NCBI GenBank assembly: GCA_027924645.1
Contig: BSBN01001807.1
Coordinates: 13,224,001-13,288,000 of the forward strand
Reading direction: 5' to 3'
Source: Cunninghamia lanceolata
Lineage: Eukaryota > Streptophyta > Pinopsida > Cupressales > Cupressaceae
DNA: 64,000 bases
Part shown: piece after piece, positions 12,070 through 23,329 of the stretch
Layout: every line of letters begins with the position of its first letter
Position numbering within the stretch: position 1 is the stretch's first letter
Made by a program: the position numbers and the translations under genes
Notes under the pieces: model-generated
Database searches by the model: none
The model's input: only the letters and a program-made list of their open reading frames with translations
Told to the model about the DNA's origin: nothing

Positions 12070-13551
12070 CTATCCCCTTATCAATTTTGTAATTTGTATC
12101 TCAATGTTGAACTCTTGCAACTTGTTAATCCCCCTACATCTTCTTCCAGTCACTTCCTGCTGAGTGAAAATATCCTTAACTGTTGCATGGGGCACATATG
12201 CAACTATCTGAGATCCTACTAAGTATGGCCTGAAGCTTTTGACTACCCTAACCAATGCATATGCGGCCCGTTTTTCCATGATATCATATTTCAACACAGC
12301 TGCCTGCAATGACATGCTAAAGAAAGCAATAGGTTGCTCAAAACCATCTTCATTTTTCTGTAATAAACATGCAACAATAGTGTGAAAAGAGGCAAATGAG
12401 AACAACTGAAGTGGCTTAGAAACATTAGGAGATTTCAACATAGGAGCCATCTTTATAGCCTCTTTGATGTTCTGAAATGACTTAATTGCTTCACTTTCCC
12501 ATTTGATAGTTGCACCCTTCTTTAACATTTTAGAAATATCCTTTGTAATCTCTGCAAAGTTGGGAATGAATTTTCTAAGAAAATTAATCTGTCCAAAGAA
12601 AGACTGAATGCCTTTCACCATTTTGGGAATTTGAATCCTATCAATTGCAGCAACCCTTTCAGGATCAATCCTAACTCCATCCTTAGAAATAATGTGTCCC
12701 AATAGTTTTCCTTCTATTACCCCAAAAATACATTTCTTTGGGTTGAGTGAAATGCCATATTCTAATGCCCTAATAAAAATTTGTTCTAGATGCATGTAAT
12801 GTTGCTCTTCCTTTTTTGAATAAGTAGTTAAATCATCCTGATATGCAGCTAAAATTGAGTTAATCAATCTTGCAAAAGGAACATCCATAGCCCTCTGAAA
12901 TGTAGCACCTGCATTTGTTAGTCCAAATGGCATTCTTACATATACATAAGTCCCCCATGGAGTGGTGAAAACAGTCTTGTATTGTTTAGATTCTTTTACC
13001 TTCACCTAATTATATCCTAAAAATCCATCCATCATGGATAAAAGCTCACAACCAGTTACCTTTTGCAACATAGCATCCATGTTAGGCAGTGGATAATTAT
13101 CCTTTAAAGAGGATACATTCAAATTTATGAAGTCCACACAAAGTCTTATATCACCATTCTTCCTTCTGACTGGGACAAGATTGGACACCCAAGTTGAGTG
13201 TCTGATAGGCACAATTATTCCAGCCTCCCTAAGTTTTACAAGCTCTTCCTACATCTTTGGAGCCAAATTTGGGTTAATAGGTCTTTGTTTTTGTTTGAAT
13301 GGCTTAGCTCCAGGCTTCAAAGGTATCTCATGCTAGAATAAGTCTTCTCTATAAGCTTTTAGGTCCTCATATGACCATGCAAAGACATGCTTATATTTTT
13401 TCAATAATTCAATCAACATACTCCTGATGTGTGGCTTGAGTTGTTTGCCAATATATACCCTTTTGGGGGCATGGGATGTCCCCAAGTTTATCTCCTCTAA
13501 GTTTCTTGTTTGTAGGAGATGCCTTTGTAACAAACTGGTCTCTATTGTCAA
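12070..13551 (-). pseudogene. Element A reverse transcriptase and RNase H (decayed)
   Basis: This is the RNA-dependent DNA polymerase that copies the element, followed by its Ty3-type RNase H. Visible RT motifs include WVSNLVPVRRKNGDIRLCVDF (about 13130-13200), the palm segment MPFGLTNAGATFQRAM (about 12880-12940) and the catalytic box YQDD at 12832-12843. The second position of the box is usually Leu or Val, so YQDD is unusual although both Asp remain. The RNase H part includes LLQKNEDGFEQPIAFFS and EKRAAYALV (12240-12380). In-frame TAG codons at 13006-13008 (expected GYNQ), 13333-13335 (LFQHEIPL) and about 13250 (MQEEL) replace Gln. A frameshift lies near 13480. The frame downstream of that point is continuous through the integrase. 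Confidence 0.92.
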
Positions 13552-13849
13552 ATGCTCTTTCTAAAGCAACTAACCCTCTGGGGATTTTATTTGTTTTAAG
13601 TTGAATTACTTCTTTCCCCAAAAGAGTTTCTTTTCCATTCACAACTTCTACAAAATTCTAAAAATTAATCTCCTGGTTCTCATATTCATCTATGTAGTGT
13701 AGGACTCAACAAATCTCTATCATCATCAAACACCTTCTAGCTACATATATTATCTGGTACTGTAGGTCTACTTTTAACTTCAACATTTGTAACATCAGAC
13801 AGAGTAACATCATCTGGCCTTATGGACACATTAGCTAAAAAGTCTGCCA
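13552..13849 (-). pseudogene. Element A linker between extra RNase H and RT (decayed)
   Basis: A poorly conserved coding stretch reads VVNGKETLLGKEVIQLKT and ALERAFDNRDQF in the frame upstream of the shift near 13480. It joins the extra RNase H to the RT. No catalytic motif is visible. Stops occur near 13655-13720. Confidence 0.6.
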
Positions 13850-14289
13850 TGTCATTCTTTGATCTTTCTATCCAATTTATTGAAAAAGAATCAAATAATT
13901 CAATTGTGTCCCATACAACATGCTTATATTATTTTAACCTCTTATTTTTTGAAGCATACTTATCTCTCACCTAGGAAACAATCAATTATGAATCTCCAAA
14001 CACTTTTAGCATCTTAATCCCATGCTTCAGAGCAACATTTAATCCTAGTAATAGAGCTTCATATTTTGAAATATTATTTGTGCAGGCAAACTATAACAGG
14101 AAAGAATTTCAGGAGCCTACCTGTTGGAGACAAAAACACAACTCCAGCACCAGAACCCTCCTTTAAACAAGCTCCATCAAAATACATAGTCCAAAGACCT
14201 TGTTGGTCAAGTTCTTGAATGCAAAAATCTTTCCTCTTGTTCCCTTGATCATCTGAGACAATTCTGAAGTTCTCACAGTCGGTATCCAC
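13850..14289 (-). pseudogene. Element A extra (archaeal-type) RNase H upstream of RT (decayed)
   Basis: The text WTMYFDGACLKEGSGAGV (about 14130-14200), then YEALLLGL (about 14050) and FGDS followed by LIV (about 13985), gives the Asp, Glu, Asp series of an RNase H fold. The wording is that of the archaeal-type or plant-type RNase H (aRH) found as a second RNase H in Tat-clade Ty3/gypsy elements, not that of the Ty3 RNase H after RT. A frameshift near 14100 separates the first motif from the rest, and there is a stop just after GDS. What stands out is the position: it sits between protease and RT, so the order is PRO-aRH-RT-RH-INT. The WIERSKNDMADFLAN tail near 13850-13890 fits the end of the domain. 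Confidence 0.8.
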
Positions 14290-14405
14290 AAAACAGATAT
14301 GCTCTCCTAAATCTTGATCTTCAACTAAACTTCTAGTGACCTCTCTTCTCTGACCAGTTTGACATCTCTACCATTCATTGGGATCATGGCATATGATAAA
14401 TCTAA

Positions 14406-14825
14406 CTACATACTTCCTCCAACCAATGATGCCCATCTTTTTGACAACAACATACCATATTGTGGTTTTATGTCAACTACTATTATATTCATTTTGTAAG
14501 TCTTTTCTGGATATGCTGCTAGCATAAAATCCACATCCTTCATGATTCCAATAATTGGTACCTCCCTAGCATCCATTACATAGCATTTTCCACATACCTT
14601 ATCTATTTTCAATCCAACTTGTTGCATGATAGCCAAAGGCATAATATTTGTTAATGCTCCTGAGTCAAGCATACAATTCTTGATTATTTTTCCATTGATA
14701 ACAAGGGAGAGATAAAATGGTTCAACCTGTGAAGGAAATTTTGTCATTGTCACCTCCCAGATAGAATTCAGGAACCTCATCTTCATCAATACACAAGCCT
14801 TGCTTCTTACCTTGAGTCTCAACAC
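14406..14825 (-). pseudogene. Element A aspartic protease (decayed)
   Basis: This retropepsin-type protease would cut the polyprotein. The open stretch reads FYLSLVINGKIIKNCMLDSG, then ALTNIMPLAIM; the DSGA active-site loop lies at about 14650-14665. The later wording DVDFMLAAYPEKTYKMNI and PQYGMLLSKRW fits the fold's second half and the linker in Tat-type elements. The frame differs from that of gag, so a programmed or accidental shift lies near 14750-14830. The ORF itself is uninterrupted for about 139 codons. Confidence 0.85.
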
Positions 14826-17174
14826 TCTGCTTGGCCTGACAAGCTACTCCTGAAATTAGGGATAATGCTTTATTCCTGAATTCTTCAACTTTCATCAGTT
14901 CCATCAATAGGACAAAAACCTTTATCTAGGGTAAAACCTAAGCTATGTCAAAGGGAGCATAATTTTGTATAACAGTTGTAGCGTGAGCCATGGTTTTATT
15001 CTTATCCTGGGCTGATCCATCGTTAATTTCAATGGTCTTCTGACTGTCATCCATGACCTGAGAATTCTTATTTTGATCCTCATCTTGGGGAACTTTATTT
15101 TCTGGTCTTTGAGAATCATGACTTGGTTTTTGCTTAGAATTTTTCTTGTTATCATTCCATCACGTCTTATGTGGTTCAACCCCTTTATGATTATGCACTG
15201 GTTGATTCACATAGGTGTCATCTGTTGACGTGGATCACCTACCTAAGGCTTACCTCAAAGGTTATAGTTACTTTTGACCTGAGCCACTGTTGTAGCTCTG
15301 AGAGCTCTAATCTCTTCATTAGAAGGCCTTCTCAAGTTATTTAGAAAGATCCGTGAGTCCTGAGCATACACATAATTATCTTCATCCTCCTCATCATAGG
15401 AAATCCGCTAGCAGACCTGAGTCCCATAGTTTGTGCTTTCATTAGCATCATAGGAAGAATACTCCCTATTTGTGAATAACATATTGATACTATCATCCTC
15501 CATACAATGTGGTTCATTGCATTCATCACAGGCAATAGCATTATTATACAAAGATTGAGCAATCATACATTGCGATTGTGAGTGAGGCATTTGACAAGTT
15601 ATGCACCATGGGGTGTCATCAACAATGTTAATAGCCTTCTTCAAAGGATTAGGAGTCTCCTTAACATTTTGATATCTTTGATTAGTGTTTCTATTTGGGA
15701 GAATGGGTTTACCATTGTGCCAATTAGTGTTATATGGCATGTCATGCAATGATGGCCTCTTTTCTTGTCTTTGATAAACCTGCCTTTTGGGACTTATCCC
15801 CTTTTCATTTTTAGCAAGTCTATAACTTAGGTCCTTAACAATAGTTGTCAATTTATCCAATTTCTCTTCAAAAGTAGATGCATTACCCTAAGTACCTTGA
15901 GACTTATTCGGATTTTGCAGAATCTTTACATCATCCCTTTTGTTTGTCTTACCAAATGCTTTCCTATTATTTTCAATGTTGGTTGCAATTCTAAAAGCAT
16001 CCTTGAGGCTACTAGGACCCTTATCTCTCAGCCCATAAGTTGTTTTAGCATCAAAAGCATTTATGTATAGTACCATGCACATTGGTTCATTAGGCCTCAT
16101 GTGAAGTGGTAATTTGTTCAACACTTTAGTGAACCTAGCATTAAAATCTGCAACCTACTCATTTGACGCCTTAGTAATTCCAGTGAACTCATTTATAAAA
16201 AAGCTTGGATCAGTCTTGTCACCATATTGTTCTTTAAAAATCCTTCTGAAGTCATCCCATGATGAGATACTCTAGTCGGACAGATTTTTATACCACTGTC
16301 TAGCTTCATCAACTAAAGATTTCATAAACAATTTCATAAAAACATATTCATGTTCAATCTCAAAGTTGTCCATAACATTCTAATAGGCCTTCAAATGATC
16401 TTCCCCTGACACAACATTGTTTCCTAAAAACTTTGGTATCTGAGGCCTTATATGTTTATCAATGGGATTAGGGTAACCAGGAATACCATTAAAAACTAGC
16501 TTCCTGAATCTATCCAACTGCATAGGCTGTCTACCAAACTGATTAACATTTGCATTCCTATTAGCATTTTGATTTCTCACATTGTTCAATGGTATCCTAA
16601 CATTGTTTATATTCTGTCTCTGATCATTCTATTGATTCTGAACATCATTTCTTTGCTGATTTCTCAGCACATTTGCATTATCTAGGGTGGGAACTAAATC
16701 ATGTTGAGCAATTTTTAGAGCTTGCACCTTTTGTCTCATATCATCTTTGATCTTCAAAGCCTGCAAATATTCTAATTCAGCCCTCAGGTTCTTGATTTCT
16801 TCAGTTAATTCTTCATCTTTGGGCATAGAAGAGGATGGTCCCTTTCCATATTGATCATCATCATCATCCCTTAGGGACTCAGTTTCTTCAAATCTGCCAG
16901 GTGGATCTAAGAAAGGGCATTCCTGAAACACCTCTAATCTCATTCTCAACCTATCACCTTGTTGTCTTTCATATACATCTTGAATTTCAGCCTCTGTGTT
17001 TGAAAAATTAGGTGCCTGCTGCCCTGAAGACTCTAGATTATCTTGGGTATTATCATTGTTTCTAGGGCTGGGAGAACCTTCTTGATTGGCTTGAGCGGTC
17101 CCTTTTCTCCTATACATCATTTTTTTGGGTAATTCTTCAAACAAAGGATTACGCAGGGATCTTCTCCCTTGCAT
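14826..17174 (-). pseudogene. Element A gag (decayed)
   Basis: This is the structural gag polyprotein. The ATG at 17174-17172 lies 150 bp past the 5' LTR. The N-terminus has polar, acidic and coiled-coil text (EELTEEIKNLRAELEYLQAL), then the capsid-like region (about 16590-15890) with KFLGNNVVSGEDHLKAY and FVMKLFMKSL-type wording. Downstream is a Cys/His cluster (WCITCQMP and nearby Cys, about 15560-15620). One frame holds from 17174 to about 15000. It is broken by TAG codons at 16629-16631, 16380-16382, 16272-16274, 16155-16157, 15888-15890 and 15408-15410, most where Gln is expected. Two more TAG codons near 14920-14942 interrupt the stretch before the protease. Exact start and end of the mature protein are inferred. 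Confidence 0.82.
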
Positions 17175-17301
17175 ACAAATTTCACTTTACCAGTTGGGAG
17201 GTTTGGTCGGAGTTGCCACCTACAACTAGGAATTAGTTTTTCTACCAAAGTTCTTACACAAAGCATTCACCAGGGATGACAAGATAGTACTTTCACTTTA
17301 A

Positions 17302-17321
17302 TCCCCAGCAGAGTCACCAAA
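17302..17321 (-). promoter_or_regulatory. Element A primer binding site
   Basis: On the minus strand, three bases after the 5' LTR end (CCAACA, then GAT), the sequence reads TTGGTGACTCTGCTGGGG. This is where the tRNA primer pairs. It resembles sites in Ogre/Tat elements reported to use tRNA-Arg, but I cannot verify the tRNA. Confidence 0.7.
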
Positions 17322-17323
17322 TC

Positions 17324-20290
17324 TGTTGGATTTCTTCCCAGACTAGATGTTTCCCAATTATCCCTAAAAGGTAGCCATCATTGATCAACAAAATTTCTGA
17401 GCCAAGGGCCAACAGTACAGGAGATAGACTCTATAAATATCTCCTCTTCTTCTTTGGACTCTGCAGAACCAAGGGGGGTATTCCCTATTCAACATTCATA
17501 AGATATGCACCTGAACTTGCTAGGATGTTGACACAAAGCAGATAAATCCTCTCTTATGCAGACCAAAACTGTGAAATAAGTGCAAAGGGGATAGCTTTGG
17601 GCTTATGCTCAGTTGTGAGACAGAGGATTTTGGTCCTAAAACTACTTCTAATATCCTAATGGTTTATATTTGAAGTTTGAATTTGTATTTTGTATTTGGA
17701 TGCAAGATTGGGACCTTGGGTTGTAACCTCAATACAAGACCAGACTGGTGCCTATCTCAAGGTTCAGAGTCAATAGACATACACATATGAATGATTTTCA
17801 TAAACTTGAATCAATAACTGGGTTTCAAGGGGATTTTTTAGTGTCTGCCTTACAAATATTTCCCAGGACTGAGTATTTAATCATTCATACTTGATGATAT
17901 CCCTGTTGCAACATACCTTTCCCAATGCTTAACCTAAAACATTTAATTTGTTCCTTGAACAAAGGTAAGAGATTAGACATTCAACATAGAAAATCCATGC
18001 TTCTGAATCCCAAATAACCCTTAGCTATTTAGATTCAAAAGAAAAGATGCCCACAACTTGGAGACAAATAACCAAATAATGCAGCAACACATTTCTCATA
18101 TAAAAACAACATGAAACCAGTAAACTTGTGCATAAAACATACAACATATGATTCATAAACTCACAAGACACCAAAACAGAGCCACCAGCGAAGATGTATC
18201 TTATTACTCCACCAAATTTTTTGCCAGTCTCCAACAACCCCAAAAAAATGAGTAACATAGTTCTAATATACTCAGAACATGTACTCGACAGTCAAGTACA
18301 ATGGTCATTTCAAAACTCTGCTAGATACAATGCACCAGGGAAATGGTGCCCAAAACATTCAATGCGGTAGGCAGAAGAAGGAAGAGTAGGAGAAAATGGG
18401 GAAAGTGTCGCTGCTTGGGGATTTTCTCATCAAATATGGTAGTTGGCCCATCCATTCGACCCATACCTCTTGCAAACTTCACCAATAATGGCCAACCTAC
18501 CCGCAGCCTCAAGAAATGCAACAATTGCGTGCTCTGGAACTCTCTTGATTTGAAATGCAACTATGAAAACATAGAACTTTTTTCTGTCAAAATTTTGAAT
18601 GATGACCGTCAATCAAAATTCTCTCATCGAGATCTATAGCCTCAAAACATGTTGAAAAGTCACCTACTAATGAAATCGTGCCATGTAGGCTCCCCTTTTC
18701 CATTGCTGACTTTTCCCAGTGCAAACATATGTATTACCTTTTTGCCCATTTTGCCTTCAAATCCTTGTATATGTAAATGCATATACATACAATTTTGGAC
18801 ACATGGCAGCCTGCCATTGGATCTCAATCGCTATGCATTTACCTCTCCATCGGCCATTAGAAAGGCCCTGAACCTAGCCACCAATAATCGAAGTCTCGCC
18901 AATGAGCCATTATATCAACATGCATCTGTGGTTTCATACTTGAGATTGTATATACATACAATCACCAACATACAAAGGTGTGGACTCCAAATTATTATGA
19001 AACAAATTGAAACTGAAATTGGGCCCGGCTTGCATCCTCATTCTTTATATGTCTCCTTGTATATCACACATACAATGTGCAATGTACATCCTGCAGACCC
19101 CAGCCACCTCTGAATCAGATTGGAACAGTTTTCAAATCTGACACTTGTATCTAGTTCAATGTATCTCATGTTGCATATCACATATACAATGCACTATATA
19201 CAACCCATGGAACATACAATCAAGCGGCCCCCATCAAGTTCTTGAAACTTTGACTTTGACCATGACCTGCTTGCACATTTCGTTGTATCTCTTCATTGTA
19301 TGTCTGAATGTATATTGGGAACATGCAATCCCAATATATAACCCACAGATGCCACCTTTTTCATAAACGTAGTTAACTCCTTGGTCACGTCTGCCCTGCA
19401 TCTATTTGCTTGTACATTTCTCTTGTATATCAGAGATATATACAATGCAACATACAAGGAAATGAGTTGACCTTTCAACTCTGCTTTTGCATCCATCCCC
19501 GCCAGGCCCAATTTGATAAACTTTGACATCTGACACTTGTATATTTTGCATTGTATGCTCTTTTGTATATCAAATATACATACAATCCTTTTGCATACAA
19601 CCTATGGGCCTAACCACTGTTTCAACCCGATTTGAAACCTTTTTGAGATCCGTGACTTGTATATACCCATTGTATATCAAATATACAACAATATATACAT
19701 GCCCAACCTTACATACAAGCACAGAATCTGCAATGGAATATTTGATGTGCATACAACCTGATATGCATATGAATATGCATACAACAGTGGACCCCACTAC
19801 TTGGTTCTTGACTTGGATGAATCTTTGTATCCTCATTGGCTCATCGGAGACACTTTAAACTTGGCTGCCGATAGGCAAGGTCTCAGCGACACGCACTTTG
19901 TATCATCTGTCTAGTATATGCATTGGCCATCAGTGAGACGTTAGACTTGGCTGCTGATAGACTTTGTTTTGCCGACGACACTTTGGATCTTCATCGGCGC
20001 ATCAGAGAAAGTATGAAAAGAGCCACCGATGATCACTATCTTAGCGATATGACTTTAGCGATGGGAAAAGGAGGTAACAAGGCAAAGGGAGCCAGTCACC
20101 CTATGAATGCTAAGGCATGAAAATGCAATTTAAGTGATTGATGACCTGCTACAGGAGCTCAATGGTGAAATAGAAGATATAGTGAATGATTTCGAGGGAA
20201 AACAAAACCTAAGGGACTAAGGGTTTGAGGAAACAAAAATACAGGCTTGTAGACTCTACTCAAAACCCTAACCCTAGGTGGACACCACCA
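17324..20290 (-). repeat. Element A 5' LTR, 2967 bp
   Basis: This is the partner of 7590-10565: same TGTTGGATTTCTT start and GACACCACCA end, same internal hairpin-word module (about 18760-20040), same order throughout. Small substitutions and short indels separate the two copies. The primer binding site adjoins its left end, which makes this the 5' LTR of a minus-strand element. A CCCTAACCCTAGG word near the right end is shared with the LTR at 58648-61327. Confidence 0.9.
18760..20040. repeat. Hairpin-word module in element A 5' LTR
   Basis: It matches the module in the 3' LTR: paired TTGTATAT/ATATACAA words (for example near 18767-18790, 18946-18965, 19560-19590, 19664-19700) followed by CATCGGC and CCGATG words (about 18850, 19925 and 20025). 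Confidence 0.75.
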
Positions 20291-20437
20291 ACTTCTATGA
20301 TGCTTGGTGTTTGTACCCATCCCTCAAAAGATGTCTGGTTCACCAATTTGCTCACAAGTGCCACCTTATATTCTTCTTTCTCCTAACACATCTTTATTAT
20401 TCTAGAAAGAAGGCAGTCCCAATTAGACTAGTGAGTC
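20291..20437. other. Short segment between element A and the TRIM-like element
   Basis: These bases flank element A on its right and the TRIM-like element on its left. Read on the minus strand across the TRIM insertion (joining 22945 to 20437), they look like the far 3' end of the left-arm coiled-coil gene region. No domain is visible. Confidence 0.35.
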
Positions 20438-20726
20438 TATTGAAACTGATTAAGCATATACACAGGAAATTAGATCAAGCCATTTGTATAGTAATATCAA
20501 AACATAGAATAGTTTATTGATGTCTTTAGATTATTGAACATTACATTGCAATGACTTTTTTAAATCCTTACATTCCCATGAACAAACTACAAGAACTCCC
20601 TACGGGAATAATTTCCCATAAAAACTAACTTACAAACTAACCTTTACTTATTATTATTAACTATTATCTTATTTATTTATTATAAACTATATACTAAACT
20701 ATATAAAATGATGTAATAATCCAACA
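20438..20726 (-). repeat. TRIM-like element 3' LTR
   Basis: On the minus strand it begins TGTTGGATTATTACATC and ends near GTTTCAATA. It is the direct repeat of 22664-22939. Confidence 0.88.
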
Positions 20727-20737
20727 TCCCCCCATTA
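20727..20737 (-). promoter_or_regulatory. TRIM-like element polypurine tract
   Basis: The minus strand reads TAATGGGGGGA immediately before the 3' LTR. Confidence 0.8.
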
Positions 20738-20939
20738 CATCAATCCAAACAAGGGATGGAACACTGCAAGGACTGAACACAATAGCCCTTCTGGAGACTT
20801 TGATGAAGCGCCTTCATCAATTCTCCTTGCTCACCCAGGAAACACCAAACTAAATCTTCAAGCGGATCTACTAACTATCAAAACATTAAAATCCTCTTTA
20901 CCACATGAGAACATAATCCCATCCTCCATGCACAATGAG

Positions 20940-21225
20940 AGAACACAACTCTCCTCTGAGAGTCCACAACTCCATCGAGTGTGTCAATAATTCCTCTAGT
21001 GCTGCATCTAAGAGAAGAACTCACCTCCTTTGAGAGTCCACAACTCCACTGAGTGTGTCAATAATCCCTTCAGAGAAAACAACTCTCCTTTGAGAGTCCA
21101 CAACTCAACCCAGTGTGTCAATAATCCCTCCTTATGGGAACCCAACTCTCCTTTGAGAGTCCACTTTCCTTTGAAAGTGTCAATATCCCTCCTCCATGCT
21201 ATGGGAACCAAATCTCTCCTTTAAT
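20940..21225. repeat. Tandem repeat array inside the TRIM-like element
   Basis: Four to five imperfect copies of a unit of about 62-72 bp containing CTTTGAGAGTCCACAACTC and GTGTGTCAATAATCC, starting near 20953, 21025, 21088 and 21150. The last copy is degenerate. No coding frame is conserved across units. Confidence 0.75.
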
Positions 21226-22651
21226 GTACAAAAGGAAATACACCAAGGTGAATACACAAATTGCATCCAAATGTACTGCCAAGCACTCCCTCCTCCCCTA
21301 CTGGGACATAGATCGATGGTTCTTCTCATGCAATGAATCATCTTTCAGCGAGAAGCTAGCTTGAGATGATGAAAACTCCTCCAGCCTCTGATGCTTCCTG
21401 CCTCCAAAATGGCATTGTTACACTTTATCCATTTGATGTCTCATTAATCTTTGTGATAGTACAAACATGCGAGTCTTTGAAGGCCCCATTAGGTGTAACA
21501 AAGATGACCCCGAAATTCCAAGTGTAAGATAACATGATTAAAAAATTCCATTTTAAGGTGTCGGGTTCAACCAAAGTTATACCTTTATACACTGTAACCT
21601 TATAATGTAAAAGAAAAACAAAATACAACCTTATCACTCCAAAATATCTAAAAAAAACAACTCCTTAGAATAAAACTCCAAAAGTTATACACAATATCTC
21701 CTTATATCACCAAACTTGTTTCTAATGTGATTATGTAGAATGTAATAGAAAACAAATTTCAGCAAATAAATATGAGACTATTCAAAGAACTGTATAAACT
21801 TGTACATGCTCTTCTCCTCACAATTTCCAGCTGCTTCTTTTCTACATATACTGCTTAGTTTTCTTCTTTATTCCACTCATTGCCAATGAACTCTTTTCCA
21901 TAAAATGTCTTCACATAAATGGGATGGGCAAGGGTTTTAGATGTTGCCTATTGTCAGACCACAAAATCCTGTGTTTCATTCCTCTAGTCTGCAGATTTTG
22001 GCGCCTTTCACCATTTAACTGTAAAAAAAATAAAAAATTCTAATACCTTTGTATTTCCATGAAATCATCAACAAACCTCTTATCTATCATCCCTCTACCC
22101 GAAAATGCCTCTTTTATGCATAAAAAGCTTTGATTAAAAAACAAACAAAAAGATGCAAAGGTAGTCAATGTTTGGTTGCGGCTTCATCACCTTTGAATAA
22201 TGTGCTTATTTCAAATGTTTATATTCTTAGCAACATGACTTCTTCACACGCAACACATACAATGTATTTTAAACAACTCCAAATTGCATGAAGTAGAGTC
22301 CTTTGTTGGCTCAAAATCTGATGTAGATGGAAAGAGATTTTGTCATTAAATAATATCAAATCTTCATGTCTTATGGCTGGTCCTTGCGCAACAAATGAAA
22401 GATGTTCACATCATCAACAAATACTCATAAATAAGCTCGCTTCCTTACGCATTAGATGGAAGATACATCTTGTGAAAAGATAAAAGTCAATAGCTAAATC
22501 ATAGATTGATATCCTCAATGCATTTGGAATTCCTCACACCATCAAATGTGGCCTCAATGCAAAAATAAACACAGGACGCCAAAACTCCAAACCATGTAGA
22601 CGCCTTAAGCCTGCAAATTGATAGATCTTCATGACACAAAATCATGCAGAT
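21226..22651. other. Non-coding interior of the TRIM-like element
   Basis: This is A+T-rich sequence without an open frame of note. I see no gag or pol remnant, only the interior between the tandem array and the primer binding site. Confidence 0.5.
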
Positions 22652-22663
22652 GCTCTGATACCA
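22652..22663 (-). promoter_or_regulatory. TRIM-like element primer binding site (tRNA-Met type)
   Basis: The minus strand reads TGGTATCAGAGC directly after the 5' LTR, matching the common plant primer site for initiator tRNA-Met. Confidence 0.85.
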
Positions 22664-22939
22664 TATTGAAACCGCTAGAGCATATACATAGGAAATTAGA
22701 TCAAGCCATTTGTATAGTAATATCAAAACATAGAATAGTTTATTGATGTCTTCAAATTATTGAACTTTACATTGCAATGGATTTTTAAAAGCCTTACATT
22801 CCTGGGAACAAACTGCAAGAACTACCTATGGAATAACTTTCCATAAAAAATAACTTATAAACTAACCTTTACTTATTATTATTAACTATTATCTAATTTA
22901 TTTATTATAAACTATATAAAATGATGTAATAATCCAATA
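22664..22939 (-). repeat. TRIM-like element 5' LTR
   Basis: Direct repeat of 20438-20726. Its outer end reads TATTGG on the minus strand where the other copy reads TGTTGG, a single change in the terminal dinucleotide. Confidence 0.88.
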
Positions 22940-23329
22940 GAGTCAATGTGCCCCTTCATTCTCATCATAGTTTGCTCTAATGCCTCCAGTTGAGTCTTGC
23001 ACTTCAGAGTGGCCTTGTTTCAACTTTTGACATGATTTACCTTGGTTGTTGCTATGTACCGATCATCTACCCTTGCCGTCGTGAGGGCCTTTTCTGGTAG
23101 GCTGTATAGCTTCTTAGGATGACTTGGGCTTGAGACACTTAAGGCAAAAGAACTTAAAGGATTTGATCCACTTCAACCTTTACTTGTGTAATGAGATTTT
23201 GAGCTACTGATATGAATTTGAGTGTTCCTTTGAGCTCAACCATGGTGTCAGTGATCCTAGCCCAATGAGATGCATACAGGTCTTTGATCATTTGAATTAT
23301 GAGGTGTTTGGCCCACAATTTGCATTTCA
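22940..23329 (-). pseudogene. 3' extension of the left-arm coiled-coil gene (decayed)
   Basis: Minus-strand text such as KCKTQLEALEQTMMRMKGH continues the coiled-coil gene beyond the part duplicated on the right arm, then is cut by the TRIM-like element. Several stops interrupt it. No family is recognised. Confidence 0.4.

Larger units (their letters stand above)
7590..20290 (-). mobile_element. Element A: Tat-like Ty3/gypsy retrotransposon, near complete
   Basis: A 12.7-kb element read on the minus strand in the order 5' LTR (17324-20290), primer binding site, gag, protease, extra RNase H, reverse transcriptase, RNase H, integrase, 3' LTR (7590-10565). The two LTRs align along their full length. 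Flanking bases ACTTT (7585-7589) and ACTTC (20291-20295) could be a target duplication with one change. The additional RNase H and the RT wording place it in the Tat group of Ty3/gypsy. Stops in gag and pol and at least two frameshifts make it non-autonomous now. LTR divergence by eye is several to about ten percent, so the insertion is not recent. Confidence 0.9.
20438..22939 (-). mobile_element. TRIM-like non-autonomous LTR retrotransposon, 2.5 kb
   Basis: Two direct repeats (20438-20726 and 22664-22939) flank a non-coding interior. On the minus strand the right LTR is followed directly by TGGTATCAGAGC, the site pairing with initiator tRNA-Met, and a TAATGGGGGGA purine tract abuts the left LTR. 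Target duplications GAGTC lie at 20433-20437 and 22940-22944. Short LTRs (289 and 276 bp), small size and no ORF fit a terminal-repeat retrotransposon in miniature; the tRNA-Met site would fit copia or gypsy ancestry. It would need enzymes from another element to move. Confidence 0.88.

Noticed and set aside
20262..20280. Telomere-like CCCTAACCCTA words (also near 61301)
   Set aside because: Only two units, at the same place in related LTRs, so they are part of the LTR and not an interstitial telomere.
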